Program-made: the position numbers and the translations under genes
DNA from: Stappia sp. WLB 29
GTDB taxonomy: Bacteria > Pseudomonadota > Alphaproteobacteria > Rhizobiales > Stappiaceae
DNA length: 64,000 bases
Direction: 5' to 3'
Assembly (NCBI RefSeq): GCF_023507705.1
Contig: NZ_JALBGD010000001.1
Coordinates: forward strand, 310,001-374,000
Notes under the pieces: generated by a model
What the model was told of the DNA's origin: nothing
Database searches by the model: none
Seen by the model: the letters and a program-made list of their open reading frames with translations, nothing else
Shown: positions 8,679 to 17,613 of the stretch, one piece after another
Numbering within the stretch: position 1 is the first letter of the stretch
Layout of the letters: every line of letters starts with the position of its first letter

Positions 8679-9213
8679 ACCCTGTCTCCCCTCCAACCGA
8701 TTGCTGTGCTTGATGTTTTTCGCTGTCGATACGGGCCGGAGCCCGCTGTCGAATGTCGTTCCTGGCCTTGCCGCACCTCACCCGCGCTGTCGCGCCCGCG
8801 AGGTCCGACTGCGGACCTGCCCTGGAGATCCTCCGTGTCGGCCGGTCGCCGTTCCGGCCTCTCGCCGGATGTGCGAACCGATGGTCTTTTCCGATGCCGC
8901 AGCGTCCGGCAAGGCAGCTGCCGCGGATCGGATCGCGTCAGCCTAACATGCAATCATGGTGCCTTGGCAAAGCCTTGAAGCCATTTTTTTGAGATCCGGC
9001 TCGGGCGTGTCGGTATCGAACAACAGATCGTCGCATAATCGATATCGCCTTTCCCTCGTTGCCGGCGCTAGGCTCCTGACATATCGCGCGTATTGAAACG
9101 CGAACGCTTCCGAAACAACTGGCCCTGTGCTTGTCGTTTTCGGAAACGGTTGGGCTTTACTAAGACGTATACGAAACTAGACGTCCGCAACCGCAGCGGG
9201 GAGCCGGGTTCGC
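8679..9213. promoter_or_regulatory. Divergent control region between the ABC operon and the methyltransferase operon
   Basis: 535 bases with no credible gene; the small open frames lack ribosome binding sites and are Arg/Pro-rich. The part nearest the methyltransferase is relatively AT-rich. It holds TTCCGAAA (9108-9115) facing TTTCGGAA (9138-9145), a CGCG-TATTGAAA-CGCG element around 9087-9102, and the 8-base palindrome CGTATACG (9176-9183). I could not assign a confident -35/-10 pair. The LysR protein encoded at 13315-14211 is a candidate regulator. Confidence 0.45.
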
Positions 9214-10803
9214 ATGGCCGAAACGGACGAAATCGAGGGTGTCGCTCCTGGCGACGACGAGACCGCCGGCCGCCGCCGCGGACGCAGGGGCCGCCGCGAC
9301 GTTCAGGGCCATTCGGATGCCATCGAGCAGAAGCCCTTCCGGGCTCGCCGCAATCCCTTCGCACCGGTCCAGGCGGTCTCAGAAGATCAACTTGAGGCGA
9401 TCCATTCCGCTTCGCTCGACGTCCTGGAAAATATCGGTGTCGATTTTATCAATAGCGAGGCGAAGGCCCTTTTGAAGGCCGCCGGGGCCGATGTTTCCGC
9501 CTCGTCCGACCGAATCAGGCTGGATCGCGGCCTGGTTCTGGAGGCGCTCGCCAGCGCGCCGGAGGAGTTCGTCCTCCACGCCCGCAACCCGGAGCGGAAC
9601 CTGAAGGTCGGCGGCGACAGCGTCATCTGGAGCGGCGTCGCCAGCGCCCCCAATTGCGCCGACGCTGAGCGCGGCCGGCGCCCCGGCAGCCAGCAGGACT
9701 ATCGCGATTTTCTCCGCCTCAGCCAGGTCTTCAACGTCATCGACCTGAACGGCGGCTACCCGGTCGAGCCGGTCGACATCCACGCCTCGGTCCGCCATCT
9801 CGACTGCGTCTCGGACTTCGTGACGCTGACCGACAAGGCCTTCCACATCTACTCGCTCGGCCGCGAGCGCAATCTGGACGGCATGGAGATCGCCCGGATC
9901 GCACTTGGACTGACGCATGAAGAATTCGAAAGAACCCCTTCTGTCATATCGATTATCAACTCGTCATCACCGCTGCGCCTCGACACGCCCATGCTCCAGG
10001 GCATCATCGAGATGTCGCGGCGCGGGCAGCCGATCGTGCTCACCCCGTTCACCCTCGCCGGCGCGATGGCACCGGTCACGGTCGCGGGCGCCCTGGTGCA
10101 GCAGAATGCCGAGGCGCTGGCCGGGCTCGCCTTCGCCCAGATCGTGCGCCCAGGTGCGCCCGTGGTCTATGGCGGCTTCACCTCCAACGTCGACATGAAG
10201 TCCGGCGCCCCCGCCTTCGGCACGCCGGAATACATGCAGGCGGCCCTTGTCGGCGGCCAGTTGGCGCGCCGCTATAGGCTGCCCTACCGCTCCTCCGCCG
10301 TCTGCGCGGCCAACTCGCCCGACGCCCAAGCCGCCTGGGAGACGGTGTTCTCGCTCTGGGGCGCCTTGATGGGCGGCGCCAACTACATCAAGCATGCCGC
10401 CGGTTGGCTCGAAGGCGGGCTGACGGCCGGCTTCGAGAAATTCGTCATCGACATCGACCTTCTGCAGATGATGGACGCCTTCCTGCAGCCGCTCGACACT
10501 TCGCCGGACGCGCTCGCGGTCGAGGCTATCCGCGATGTCGGACCCGGCGGCCACTTCTTCGGCACCGCCCATACGCAGGCCCGCTACAAGACCGCGTTCT
10601 ATCCGCCTATCATCTCCGACTGGCGGAACTTCGAGACCTGGCGCGACGCGGGCTCGCCGACCGCCTACGACAAGGCGCAGGTGGTCTGCAGGAAGGCGCT
10701 CGCCGAATACGAGGCTCCGCCCCTCGATGCGGCCATCGCCGAGGAACTGGCGGATTTTGTCGCCCGGCGAAAGGCCGAAGGCGGCGCACCCACCGACTTC
10801 TGA
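9214..10803 (+). CDS. Trimethylamine methyltransferase (MttB) family protein, non-pyrrolysine
   Basis: A 529-residue member of the MttB superfamily, cobalamin-dependent methyltransferases that move a methyl group from a tertiary or quaternary amine to a corrinoid protein. True MttB enzymes carry pyrrolysine at an in-frame UAG. This gene is open throughout, and the equivalent loop reads as NSPDAQAAWE at about residues 367-376, followed by the conserved AAGWLEGGLTAGFEK. It belongs with the non-Pyl relatives, some of which demethylate glycine betaine or other betaines. A basic stretch, RRRGRRGRR, lies near residue 20. It is first in an operon with the flavoprotein 60 bases downstream. No corrinoid protein or RamA-like activator is present in this window, so the methyl acceptor is unknown. 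Confidence 0.85.
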   Translation: MAETDEIEGVAPGDDETAGRRRGRRGRRDVQGHSDAIEQKPFRARRNPFAPVQAVSEDQLEAIHSASLDVLENIGVDFINSEAKALLKAAGADVSASSDRIRLDRGLVLEALASAPEEFVLHARNPERNLKVGGDSVIWSGVASAPNCADAERGRRPGSQQDYRDFLRLSQVFNVIDLNGGYPVEPVDIHASVRHLDCVSDFVTLTDKAFHIYSLGRERNLDGMEIARIALGLTHEEFERTPSVISIINSSSPLRLDTPMLQGIIEMSRRGQPIVLTPFTLAGAMAPVTVAGALVQQNAEALAGLAFAQIVRPGAPVVYGGFTSNVDMKSGAPAFGTPEYMQAALVGGQLARRYRLPYRSSAVCAANSPDAQAAWETVFSLWGALMGGANYIKHAAGWLEGGLTAGFEKFVIDIDLLQMMDAFLQPLDTSPDALAVEAIRDVGPGGHFFGTAHTQARYKTAFYPPIISDWRNFETWRDAGSPTAYDKAQVVCRKALAEYEAPPLDAAIAEELADFVARRKAEGGAPTDF

Positions 10804-10863
10804 CGCGGCCGGCGACGGCCGGCATTCCAACTCATTTTTCCAGACAAGCAGGGAAGCAGACGA

Positions 10864-13299
10864 ATGAAATCCCAGGCTCGCGTGGTGGTGATCGGCGGCG
10901 GCGTCGTCGGCTGCAGCGTCCTTTATCACCTGACCCGGAGGGGCTGGACCGACGTGCTGCTGATCGAGCGCTCGGAGCTCACCTCCGGCTCGACCTGGCA
11001 TGCGGCCGGCGGCTTCCACACCCTGAACGGCGATCCGAACGTCGCCAAGCTGCAGGCCTATACCGTCTCGCTCTACAAGGAGATCGAGGAGATTTCCGGC
11101 CAGTCCTGCGGCCTGCACCTGACCGGCGGCCTGCAGCTGGCCGACACGCCGGAACGGCTCGACTGGCTGAAGATGGCGCATGCCCGCGGCCGCTATCTCG
11201 GCATGGAAACCGAAATCATCTCGGCGAAAGAGGCCAAGGAACTGCTGCCGCTGATCGACGAGCGGCATTTCGTCGGCGCCATCTGGGACCCGATCGAAGG
11301 CCATCTCGACCCCTCCGGTACCACCCATGCCTATGCCAAGGCGGCGCGCAAGGCCGGCGCCGAGATCTCGCTGCGCAACCGCGTTGTGGAGCTCGCCCAG
11401 AAGCCGGACGGCACCTGGCTCGTCGTCACCGAGCAGGGCACGGTGGAGGCCGAACATGTGGTCAATGCCGGCGGCCTTTGGGCGCGCGAGGTCGGGCGCA
11501 TGGTCGGGCTGGAACTCCCTGTCCTTGCCATGGAGCATCACTACCTGCTGACCGAAGACATGCCGGAGATCGCCGAGATCGTCGCCTCGACCGGTAAGGA
11601 GATGGTGCACGCCATCGACTTTTCCGGCGAGATCTATACCCGCCAGGAGCGCGGCGGCATGCTGCTCGGCACCTATGAGCGCGCGGCGACGCCCTGGAGT
11701 CCGCGCCAGACGCCCTGGGACTTCGGCCAGGAACTGCTGGCCCCGAACCTGGAGCGCATCGCCCCCTCGCTGGAGATCGGTTTCGAGCACTTCCCCGCGC
11801 TCAAGCACACCGGCATCAAGCAGTTCGTCAACGGCCCCTTCACCTTCGCCCCCGACGGCAATCCGCTGGTCGGCCCGGTGCGCGGCCTCACCAATTTCTG
11901 GTGCGCCTGCGCAGTGATGGCCGGCTTCAGCCAGGGCGGCGGCGTCGGCCTTGCCCTCTCCAACTGGATGGTCGACGGCGATCCCGGCTTCGACATCTGG
12001 GGCATGGATGTCGCCCGCTTCGGCCCCTGGGCCACCCTCGCCTATACCAACGCCAAGGTACGCGAGAACTATTCCCGCCGCTTCCGCATCCGCTATCCCA
12101 ACGAGGAGCTGCCGGCCGCCCGCCCGCACCAGACGACGCCGCTCTACGACCGCATGCGCGCACAAGGAGCCGTGATGGGCGACAGCTGGGCGCTGGAAAC
12201 CCCTCTCTGGTTCGCGCCCGAGGGCACCGAGCCGCGCGACATCGTCTCCTTCCGCCGCTCCAACGACTTCGAGCACGTCAAGGCCGAGTGCCAGGCGGTG
12301 CGCAACGGCGTCGGCATCACCGAGATCGCCAATTTCGCCAAGTACGAGATCGCAGGCCCCGGCGCCGAGGCCTTCCTCGACCGGCTGATGACCAATCGCA
12401 TGCCCGCACTCGGCCGCATGGTGCTGACGCCGATGCTCAACGAGACCGGCAAGCTGATCGGCGACTTCACCATCGCCCGCATCGCCGACGACCGCTTCCT
12501 GATGTGGGGCTCGTCGCAGGCCGAGATCTACCACATGCGCTGGTTCGAGCGGCATCTGCCGCAGGACGGCTCGGTGCGCGTGACGCCGATCAATCTCGGT
12601 TGGGTCGGCCTGTCGATCGCAGGTCCCAAGGCGCGCGACCTGCTGGCGCGCGTCACCGGCGACGACGTGTCGAACGCCGCCTTCCCCTTCATGGCCAGCC
12701 GGGCGATGGACGTCGCCGCGGCGCCCTGCCATGTCAGCCGCATCAGCTATACCGGCGATCTCGGCTACGAGATCTGGATGGCGCCGCATTACGAGCGCCG
12801 GGTCTATGATGCCTTGAAGGAAGCGGGCGCCGATCTCGGCCTGCGCGACTTCGGTATGCGCGCCCTGCTCTGCCTGCGGCTGGAAAAGAATTTCGGCACC
12901 TGGTTCCGCGAGTTCCGCCCGATCTACGGGCCCTATGAGGCCGATCTCGGCCGTTTCATCGCGCTGAACAAGGGCGACTTCATCGGCCGCGAGGCCGCCT
13001 TGCGGGAGAAGGAAACCGGCGGCACGCTGCGCCGGATGAGCTTCGTCGTCGAGGCCGGCGATGCCGACGTGATCGGCGACGAACCGATCTGGCATGACGG
13101 AAAGGTGGTCGGCTGGGTCACCTCCGGCGGCTACGGCCACTTCGTCGACGCCTCGCTGGCGCAGGGCTACCTGCCGAAGGAGCTCGCAAGTCTTGGCCCC
13201 GACGGCGCCTTCGAGATCGAGATCATCGGCGAGCGGGTGAAGGCCCGCATCATAACGGAACCGCTGTTCGACCCGCGCGCCGAACGCATGCGCATGTAG
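10864..13299 (+). CDS. FAD-dependent oxidoreductase with GcvT domain (dimethylglycine/sarcosine dehydrogenase-like)
   Basis: An 811-residue two-part enzyme. The N-terminal half is a DAO-type FAD domain: VVVIGGGVVGCSVLYHL is the dinucleotide fold, and STWHAAGG contains the histidine that binds FAD covalently in dimethylglycine and sarcosine dehydrogenases. The C-terminal ~370 residues are an aminomethyltransferase (GcvT-like, folate-binding) domain with its barrel end. Such enzymes oxidatively remove N-methyl groups and pass the one-carbon unit to tetrahydrofolate. The start has AGGGAAG upstream. It follows the MttB-like gene by 60 bases, so the pair probably performs successive demethylations of the same imported amine. 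The exact substrate is not determined by sequence. Confidence 0.88.
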   Translation: MKSQARVVVIGGGVVGCSVLYHLTRRGWTDVLLIERSELTSGSTWHAAGGFHTLNGDPNVAKLQAYTVSLYKEIEEISGQSCGLHLTGGLQLADTPERLDWLKMAHARGRYLGMETEIISAKEAKELLPLIDERHFVGAIWDPIEGHLDPSGTTHAYAKAARKAGAEISLRNRVVELAQKPDGTWLVVTEQGTVEAEHVVNAGGLWAREVGRMVGLELPVLAMEHHYLLTEDMPEIAEIVASTGKEMVHAIDFSGEIYTRQERGGMLLGTYERAATPWSPRQTPWDFGQELLAPNLERIAPSLEIGFEHFPALKHTGIKQFVNGPFTFAPDGNPLVGPVRGLTNFWCACAVMAGFSQGGGVGLALSNWMVDGDPGFDIWGMDVARFGPWATLAYTNAKVRENYSRRFRIRYPNEELPAARPHQTTPLYDRMRAQGAVMGDSWALETPLWFAPEGTEPRDIVSFRRSNDFEHVKAECQAVRNGVGITEIANFAKYEIAGPGAEAFLDRLMTNRMPALGRMVLTPMLNETGKLIGDFTIARIADDRFLMWGSSQAEIYHMRWFERHLPQDGSVRVTPINLGWVGLSIAGPKARDLLARVTGDDVSNAAFPFMASRAMDVAAAPCHVSRISYTGDLGYEIWMAPHYERRVYDALKEAGADLGLRDFGMRALLCLRLEKNFGTWFREFRPIYGPYEADLGRFIALNKGDFIGREAALREKETGGTLRRMSFVVEAGDADVIGDEPIWHDGKVVGWVTSGGYGHFVDASLAQGYLPKELASLGPDGAFEIEIIGERVKARIITEPLFDPRAERMRM

Positions 13300-13314
13300 G
13301 CCGCGCGGCGCGCA

Positions 13315-14211
13315 TCAGCTTCCGGGATTCATCTCCCGGAAGCAGGCGATCACATGGCTGGCGAAGGCATCGCTCGCCTTGCCGGCATTGCCCGCCTCCT
13401 TGAGGATCAGGTGGTAGTCGCCGATTTCCGGCAGGCCGTGGCGCGCGTCCAGCTTCTGCAGCGGCGGCGTGATGACGCTGGTCGGGAACGGCGCAACGGC
13501 GAGGTCGGCCAGCAGCGCCGCCTCCTGCCCCGCGCTGTGAAAGCTCTGATAGGCGATGCGGTAGGGATGCTCGGCCTTGTCGAGGGCGATGCGCGCGGCC
13601 TTGCGCCAGGGGCAGCCGGACACCGACAGCGCCAGCGGCAATGGGTTGCGGCTATAGGCAACGCCCCCTTCCAGCCCGGCCCAGGCGAGCGGCTCGGTGT
13701 AGACGATCTCCCCGCCGCGGGCGAGGTCGCTATCGGGCCGCGCCGTGTAGAGGATCAGGTCGAGCTGACCGTCCTTCAGCTTCTGTAGCAGCGGCGGGCT
13801 ACCGTCGAGATGCACGTCCACATTGACCGCCGGATGCGAGCGGGCGAAGCGCGTCAGGATGTTGGGAAGAAATCGCGTGCCGAAATCGGACGGCGCGCCG
13901 AAGCGCACCTCGCCCTCGATGGAGGGCGAGCGAAACATCGCCACCGCCTCCTCGTTGAGCAGCAGGATGCGCCGCGCGTAACCGAGCAGCGCCTCGCCCT
14001 CCGCAGTCATGCGGACACTGCGCCCCTCCCTTGCAAAAACCGCAGTGCCGAGCAGCGTCTCCAGCTTTTTCACCTGCATGGAGACCGCCGACGGCGTGCG
14101 GCCGATCACCTCAGAAGCCTTTGAAAAACTTCCGGTTTCCGCGATGACGAGGAAGGTCCTGTACAGGTCCGTCTCGATCAGCGGCGTGCCTTTTCCCGGC
14201 ACCAGGTCCAT
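13315..14211 (-). CDS. LysR-family transcriptional regulator
   Basis: A 298-residue regulator with an N-terminal winged helix-turn-helix (residues about 12-75, FLVIAETGSFSKASEVIGRT and SAVSMQVKKLE) and a C-terminal periplasmic-binding-like effector domain. The ATG at 14211 has GGAGG upstream. It converges on the MttB/flavoprotein operon, with stop codons 15 bases apart, and is a likely regulator of that catabolic island. It could instead act on its divergent neighbour, the small protein. LysR proteins usually bind just upstream of their own start; an ATCAT-atac-ATGAT palindrome is present there. Confidence 0.88.
   Translation of the reverse strand: MDLVPGKGTPLIETDLYRTFLVIAETGSFSKASEVIGRTPSAVSMQVKKLETLLGTAVFAREGRSVRMTAEGEALLGYARRILLLNEEAVAMFRSPSIEGEVRFGAPSDFGTRFLPNILTRFARSHPAVNVDVHLDGSPPLLQKLKDGQLDLILYTARPDSDLARGGEIVYTEPLAWAGLEGGVAYSRNPLPLALSVSGCPWRKAARIALDKAEHPYRIAYQSFHSAGQEAALLADLAVAPFPTSVITPPLQKLDARHGLPEIGDYHLILKEAGNAGKASDAFASHVIACFREMNPGS
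13318..13343. terminator. Shared hairpin between the convergent flavoprotein and LysR genes
   Basis: GCTTCCGGGA (13318-13327) and TCCCGGAAGC (13334-13343) form a perfect 10-bp stem with a 6-base loop. It spans the last codons of the LysR gene, just after the flavoprotein stop. There is no T-run, so bidirectional termination is only probable. Confidence 0.5.
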
Positions 14212-14247
14212 GGCTCGGCCTCCTAGTGGTTCAGTTCAATGAAATTG

Positions 14248-14261
14248 ATCATATACATGAT
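14248..14261. promoter_or_regulatory. Operator-like palindrome upstream of the LysR gene
   Basis: ATCAT-atac-ATGAT sits in an AT-rich patch (about 14230-14275) between the divergent LysR and small-protein starts. It has the spacing of a LysR-type half-site pair. Inference only. Confidence 0.35.
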
Positions 14262-14385
14262 TTCTTTTGGTTTGCCTGATAGCACGAATGCGACCATATC
14301 CCCGGTCAGAGCGGCATGACAGTTCGCCCGCGCGCGAACCGCCCTGCCGCCACGACACACGCAACTCGAGCACATGGAGAGCGAC

Positions 14386-14589
14386 ATGTCCTACCTGACC
14401 CGGGTACTCGGCAACACTTTCGGCATCGCGACGCGCGTCCATGCGCTTTCGGTCGCCGACACCGACCCGCGCACCCTTGCCGATCTCGGCATGTCGGGCG
14501 ATGCGGCGAAGCAGGCCCGTTTCCAGTCGTTCCGCGCCGGCGAGCCCGGTGCGTCGAACGCTGCCCGCCTCGGACTGAACGGTCGCTGA
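14386..14589 (+). CDS. Small protein of unknown function (67 aa)
   Basis: A 67-residue hydrophilic protein beginning MSYLTRVLGNTF and ending AARLGLNGR. I chose the ATG at 14386 because GGAGAG (14376-14381) sits five bases upstream; an ATG at 14374 overlaps that site. The central TLADLGMSGDAA faintly recalls the Leu-Ala-Asp-(Ile/Leu)-Gly core of small DUF1127-type alphaproteobacterial proteins, but the Arg-rich pattern is missing, so I do not assign it. There is no signal peptide or membrane segment. It is a single-gene unit with a strong terminator behind it, divergent from the LysR gene. That arrangement and the good ribosome binding site are why I think it is real. Confidence 0.6.
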   Translation: MSYLTRVLGNTFGIATRVHALSVADTDPRTLADLGMSGDAAKQARFQSFRAGEPGASNAARLGLNGR

Positions 14590-14637
14590 GCACGCCTCCC
14601 CGCCGGCCCACCGACCGTATCGATCCGCTGTAACGAC

Positions 14638-14672
14638 AAACCGCCGAAGCTCACGCTTCGGCGGTTTTCGTT
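14638..14672. terminator. Bidirectional terminator between the small protein and xylA
   Basis: AAACCGCCGAAGC (14638-14650) and GCTTCGGCGGTTT (14655-14667) form a perfect 13-bp stem with the loop TCAC. T-rich sequence follows in the plus direction and AAA precedes the stem for the minus direction. It ends both the small gene and the convergent xylBA operon. Confidence 0.93.
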
Positions 14673-14699
14673 TGTGCGGGGAAGCCCGGAGATTGCCGC

Positions 14700-16007
14700 T
14701 CAAAGGCGGCGGTTGACGAGGTTCTCCAGATATTCCTGGCGGCCCGACACGGGACGCGGGTCGAGGCCATCGCGCTCGACGCGCGCGGCGATCTCCTCCA
14801 GCGTGCGCTCGCCCTTCAGCATGGCGGCCGCCTCCGGCGCCTGCCATCCGGCGTAGCGCCTGGCCACCTCGTCCGACAGGTCGCCCTTTTCCATGAGCTC
14901 GGCCGCGGCCAGAAGCCCGCGGGCGCAGGTGTCCATGCCGCCGATATGGCCGTGGATCAGGTCGGCCGCGTCCAGCGACTGGCGGCGAAGCTTGGCATCG
15001 AAGTTGAGGCCGCCGGTGGTGAAGCCGCCCGCCTTCAGGATGTAGTAGAGCGCCAGCGCCACTTCCGGCACGTTCATCGGGAACTGGTCAGTGTCCCAGC
15101 CGGACTGGTAGTCGTTGCGGTTCATGTCGATGGACCCGAAGATCCCCAGCGCGGAGGCGAGCGCCACCTCGTGCTCGAAGGAATGGCCGGCGAGCACCGC
15201 GTGGCCGACCTCGATGTTCACCTTCACCTCGTTCTCCAGGCCATAGGCCTTGAGGAAGCCGTAGACGGTGGCGACATCGTAGTCGTACTGGTGCTTGGTC
15301 GGCTCCTGCGGCTTCGGCTCGATCAGGATCGTGCCGGGAAAGCCGATCTTGTGCTTGTAGTCGACGACCATCGACAGGAAACGGCCCATCTGGTCGAGCT
15401 CCTGGCGCAGGTCGGTGTTGAGCAGCGTCTCGTAGCCCTCGCGTCCGCCCCACAACACGTAGTTCTGGCCGCCGAGCTGGTGCGTCACGTCCATGCAGGC
15501 CTTCACCTGTCCCGCCGCATAGGCGAAAACGTCCGGATCCGGATTGGTCGCCGCGCCCGCCATGTAGCGGCGGTGCGAGAAGAGATTGGCCGTACCCCAC
15601 AGGAGCCGCGTCTTCGAGGTCTCCATCTTGCGGGCGAAGACCTCGGCGATCTCCTGCAGGTTGCGGTTGCTCTCGGCCAGCGTCGCACCCTCCGGCACCG
15701 CGTCCCGGTCGTGAAAACAGAAGAACGGCACGCCGAGCAGGTCGAACATCTCGAAGGCGACATCGGCCTTCAGGCGCGCCATCTCCATCGTCTCGCCGAA
15801 CCAGGGCCGCTCGAAGGTCTGACCGCCGAAGGGATCGCCGCCCGGCCAGCAGAAGCTGTGCCAGTAGGCGACGGCAAAGCGCAGATGATCCTCCATCCGC
15901 TTGCCCAGCACGAGTCGGTCGGCATCGTACCAGCGATAGGCAAAGGGATTTTCGCTCTCCGGCCCCTCATAGCGGATGGCGGGAATGCCGTCGAAAAACG
16001 CAGTCAT
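14700..16007 (-). CDS. xylA: Xylose isomerase
   Basis: A 435-residue cytoplasmic enzyme converting D-xylose to D-xylulose, the usual length for the long (class II) isomerases. Recognisable active-site regions include PFFCFHDRD with the catalytic histidine, the metal-binding [17 protein letters not shown], and [16 protein letters not shown]. The start ATG overlaps the xylB stop by four bases (ATGA), so the two are translationally coupled. Transcription ends at the 13-bp hairpin 30 bases downstream. No xylose transporter or XylR-type regulator is adjacent. Confidence 0.96.
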   Translation of the reverse strand: MTAFFDGIPAIRYEGPESENPFAYRWYDADRLVLGKRMEDHLRFAVAYWHSFCWPGGDPFGGQTFERPWFGETMEMARLKADVAFEMFDLLGVPFFCFHDRDAVPEGATLAESNRNLQEIAEVFARKMETSKTRLLWGTANLFSHRRYMAGAATNPDPDVFAYAAGQVKACMDVTHQLGGQNYVLWGGREGYETLLNTDLRQELDQMGRFLSMVVDYKHKIGFPGTILIEPKPQEPTKHQYDYDVATVYGFLKAYGLENEVKVNIEVGHAVLAGHSFEHEVALASALGIFGSIDMNRNDYQSGWDTDQFPMNVPEVALALYYILKAGGFTTGGLNFDAKLRRQSLDAADLIHGHIGGMDTCARGLLAAAELMEKGDLSDEVARRYAGWQAPEAAAMLKGERTLEEIAARVERDGLDPRPVSGRQEYLENLVNRRL

Positions 16008-17467
16008 CGCAGAACCTCTTTCAGTGCCGGATAAAGGGCCCGGTAGCGGGCGAGCCCTTCCTCATGGAAGGAACGCAAGGCCCCGTCGGGGCCGATGGAA
16101 TGCGCCGTGGGCGGCGGGGTGAAGCGGTCCGCACCGCAGGCGCCGGTGGCCGCCGCCCGGCCGAGCCGCGCCGCGCCGAAGGCCGCACCGAAATCCCCAT
16201 TGCCGGGCACGTCGATCTCGATGCCCAGCACTGTCGCCAGGATCTCCAGCCAGTTGCGCGAGCGGGCGCCGCCGCCGATGGCGGTGGCCCGCTCCACGCG
16301 GGTGCCGGCGGCCGACAGCACGTCGAGGCAATCGCGGAAGGCATAGGCGACCCCTTCCAGCACGGCGAGCGCGAGATCGGCCCGGTCATGCGCCTGCGAC
16401 AGGCCGACGAAGCTGCCGCGCGCCGAGGCATCGTTGTGCGGCGTACGCTCGCCGGACAGATACGGCAGGAACAACACCGGGGGCCCGTCGCGCCGGGAGC
16501 GCTGGCGCGCGGCGGCTTCCGCCTCAAGCGTCGCGACATCGCAGCCCGCCACGCGCGCCAGCCAGTTGAGGCTGTCGGTCGCCGACAGGATGACCCCCAT
16601 CTGGTGCCAGGTGTCGGGCAGCGCGTGACAGAAGGCATGGACGGCACCGGCGGTGTTCGGCCGGAAACGGTCGGTCGCGACGAAGAGCACGCCGGAGGTG
16701 CCGAGCGACAGGAAGGCCTCGCCCGGCCGCACCGCGCCGATGCCGCAGGCGCTGGCGGCGTTGTCGCCGGCACCTCCCGCCACCACCGGCGGGCGGGCAA
16801 AGCCCCAGCGGGAAGAAAGTTCCGGCAGCACCGTGCCGGTAGCGTCGGTCCCTTCCGCAAGCGCCGGCATGTTGGCGCGCGTGAGGCCGGTTGCGGCGAG
16901 CAGTTCGTCCGACCAATCGCGGCGGGCAACGTCGAGCCAGAGGGTGCCGGCGGCATCCGACATGTCCGAGGCGGCCGTGCCGGTCAGGCGCAGGCGGACA
17001 TAGTCCTTCGGCAGCAGCACCAAGGCAGTTTTCGCGAAGATCTCGGGCTCGTGGCGGGCGACCCATTCGAGCTTCGGCGCGGTGAAGCCGGGCATGACGA
17101 GGTTGCCGCCGATGCCGCGAAAGTCCGCCCGCTCGTCCAGCGCCGCGCATTCGGCTTCCGAGCGACCGTCGTTCCACAGGATCGCCGGACGCAGCACCTC
17201 GTGCGCGGCGTCCAGCAGGGTCGCGCCGTGCATCTGTCCCGAAAGGCCGATGCCGGCGACGGCCGACATTTCGGACGGATGGCTGCGGGAGAGCTCGTCG
17301 AGCGTTGCGACAACCGCGCCCCACCAGGCATGCGGGTCCTGCTCCGACCAGCCGGGATGCGGCCGCGAGACGGTCAGCGCGCTGGAGGCGGAGGCAAGGA
17401 TCGCGTCCGTCTCGTCCATGAGCACGGTCTTGACCCCGGACGTGCCGATGTCGATTCCCAGATACAC
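16004..17467 (-). CDS. xylB: Xylulokinase
   Basis: A 487-residue FGGY-family sugar kinase phosphorylating D-xylulose to xylulose 5-phosphate for the pentose phosphate pathway. [18 protein letters not shown] is the phosphate-1 region of the actin-like ATPase fold, [13 protein letters not shown] is typical of xylulokinases, and [18 protein letters not shown] is the adenosine region. The start is GTG at 17467, with GGAGGA nine bases upstream. It is first in the two-gene xylBA operon. An AT-rich palindrome lies about 40 bases upstream and is a likely control site. Confidence 0.94.
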   Translation of the reverse strand: MYLGIDIGTSGVKTVLMDETDAILASASSALTVSRPHPGWSEQDPHAWWGAVVATLDELSRSHPSEMSAVAGIGLSGQMHGATLLDAAHEVLRPAILWNDGRSEAECAALDERADFRGIGGNLVMPGFTAPKLEWVARHEPEIFAKTALVLLPKDYVRLRLTGTAASDMSDAAGTLWLDVARRDWSDELLAATGLTRANMPALAEGTDATGTVLPELSSRWGFARPPVVAGGAGDNAASACGIGAVRPGEAFLSLGTSGVLFVATDRFRPNTAGAVHAFCHALPDTWHQMGVILSATDSLNWLARVAGCDVATLEAEAAARQRSRRDGPPVLFLPYLSGERTPHNDASARGSFVGLSQAHDRADLALAVLEGVAYAFRDCLDVLSAAGTRVERATAIGGGARSRNWLEILATVLGIEIDVPGNGDFGAAFGAARLGRAAATGACGADRFTPPPTAHSIGPDGALRSFHEEGLARYRALYPALKEVLR

Positions 17468-17499
17468 GCGTCCTCCCGCGCCCCCTCATGGCGGCTGTT

Positions 17500-17525
17500 C
17501 ATATTATTTTCGATACCAAAATATA
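17500..17525 (-). promoter_or_regulatory. AT-rich palindrome upstream of xylBA (probable operator/promoter)
   Basis: ATTTT (17506-17510), cgatacc, AAAAT (17518-17522) lies in a conspicuous AT-rich island inside GC-rich DNA, with ATAT flanks on both sides. Its position about 40 bases before the xylB start fits a repressor operator over the promoter. The regulator is not identified in this window. Confidence 0.4.
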
Positions 17526-17555
17526 CCATGGCGCGAGGAAATAAAGAGGCTCGAT

Positions 17556-17588
17556 GAAAAGCGGCGGCGCGATTGGATCGCGCCGCCG
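17556..17588 (-). terminator. Terminator of the small membrane-protein gene
   Basis: CGGCGGCGCGAT (17562-17573) and ATCGCGCCGCCG (17577-17588) form a perfect 12-bp stem with a 3-base loop. On the minus strand it is followed by CTTTTCATC. It lies 26 bases downstream of the stop codon at 17614. Confidence 0.85.
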
Positions 17589-17613
17589 TTGATGCCGGGT
17601 CTGGAACGAACGG

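Noticed and set aside
8753-8992. 79-codon plus-strand frame between the binding protein and the methyltransferase
   Set aside because: No ribosome binding site, atypical composition, and it covers the expected control region of the divergent operon.
9214-10803. Possible pyrrolysine codon in the MttB-like gene
   Set aside because: There is no in-frame UAG, and the loop that carries Pyl in true MttB is occupied by ordinary residues.
9967-13140. A 1057-codon minus-strand frame opposite the methyltransferase and flavoprotein genes
   Set aside because: It spans two well-supported genes on the other strand and has no domain of its own.
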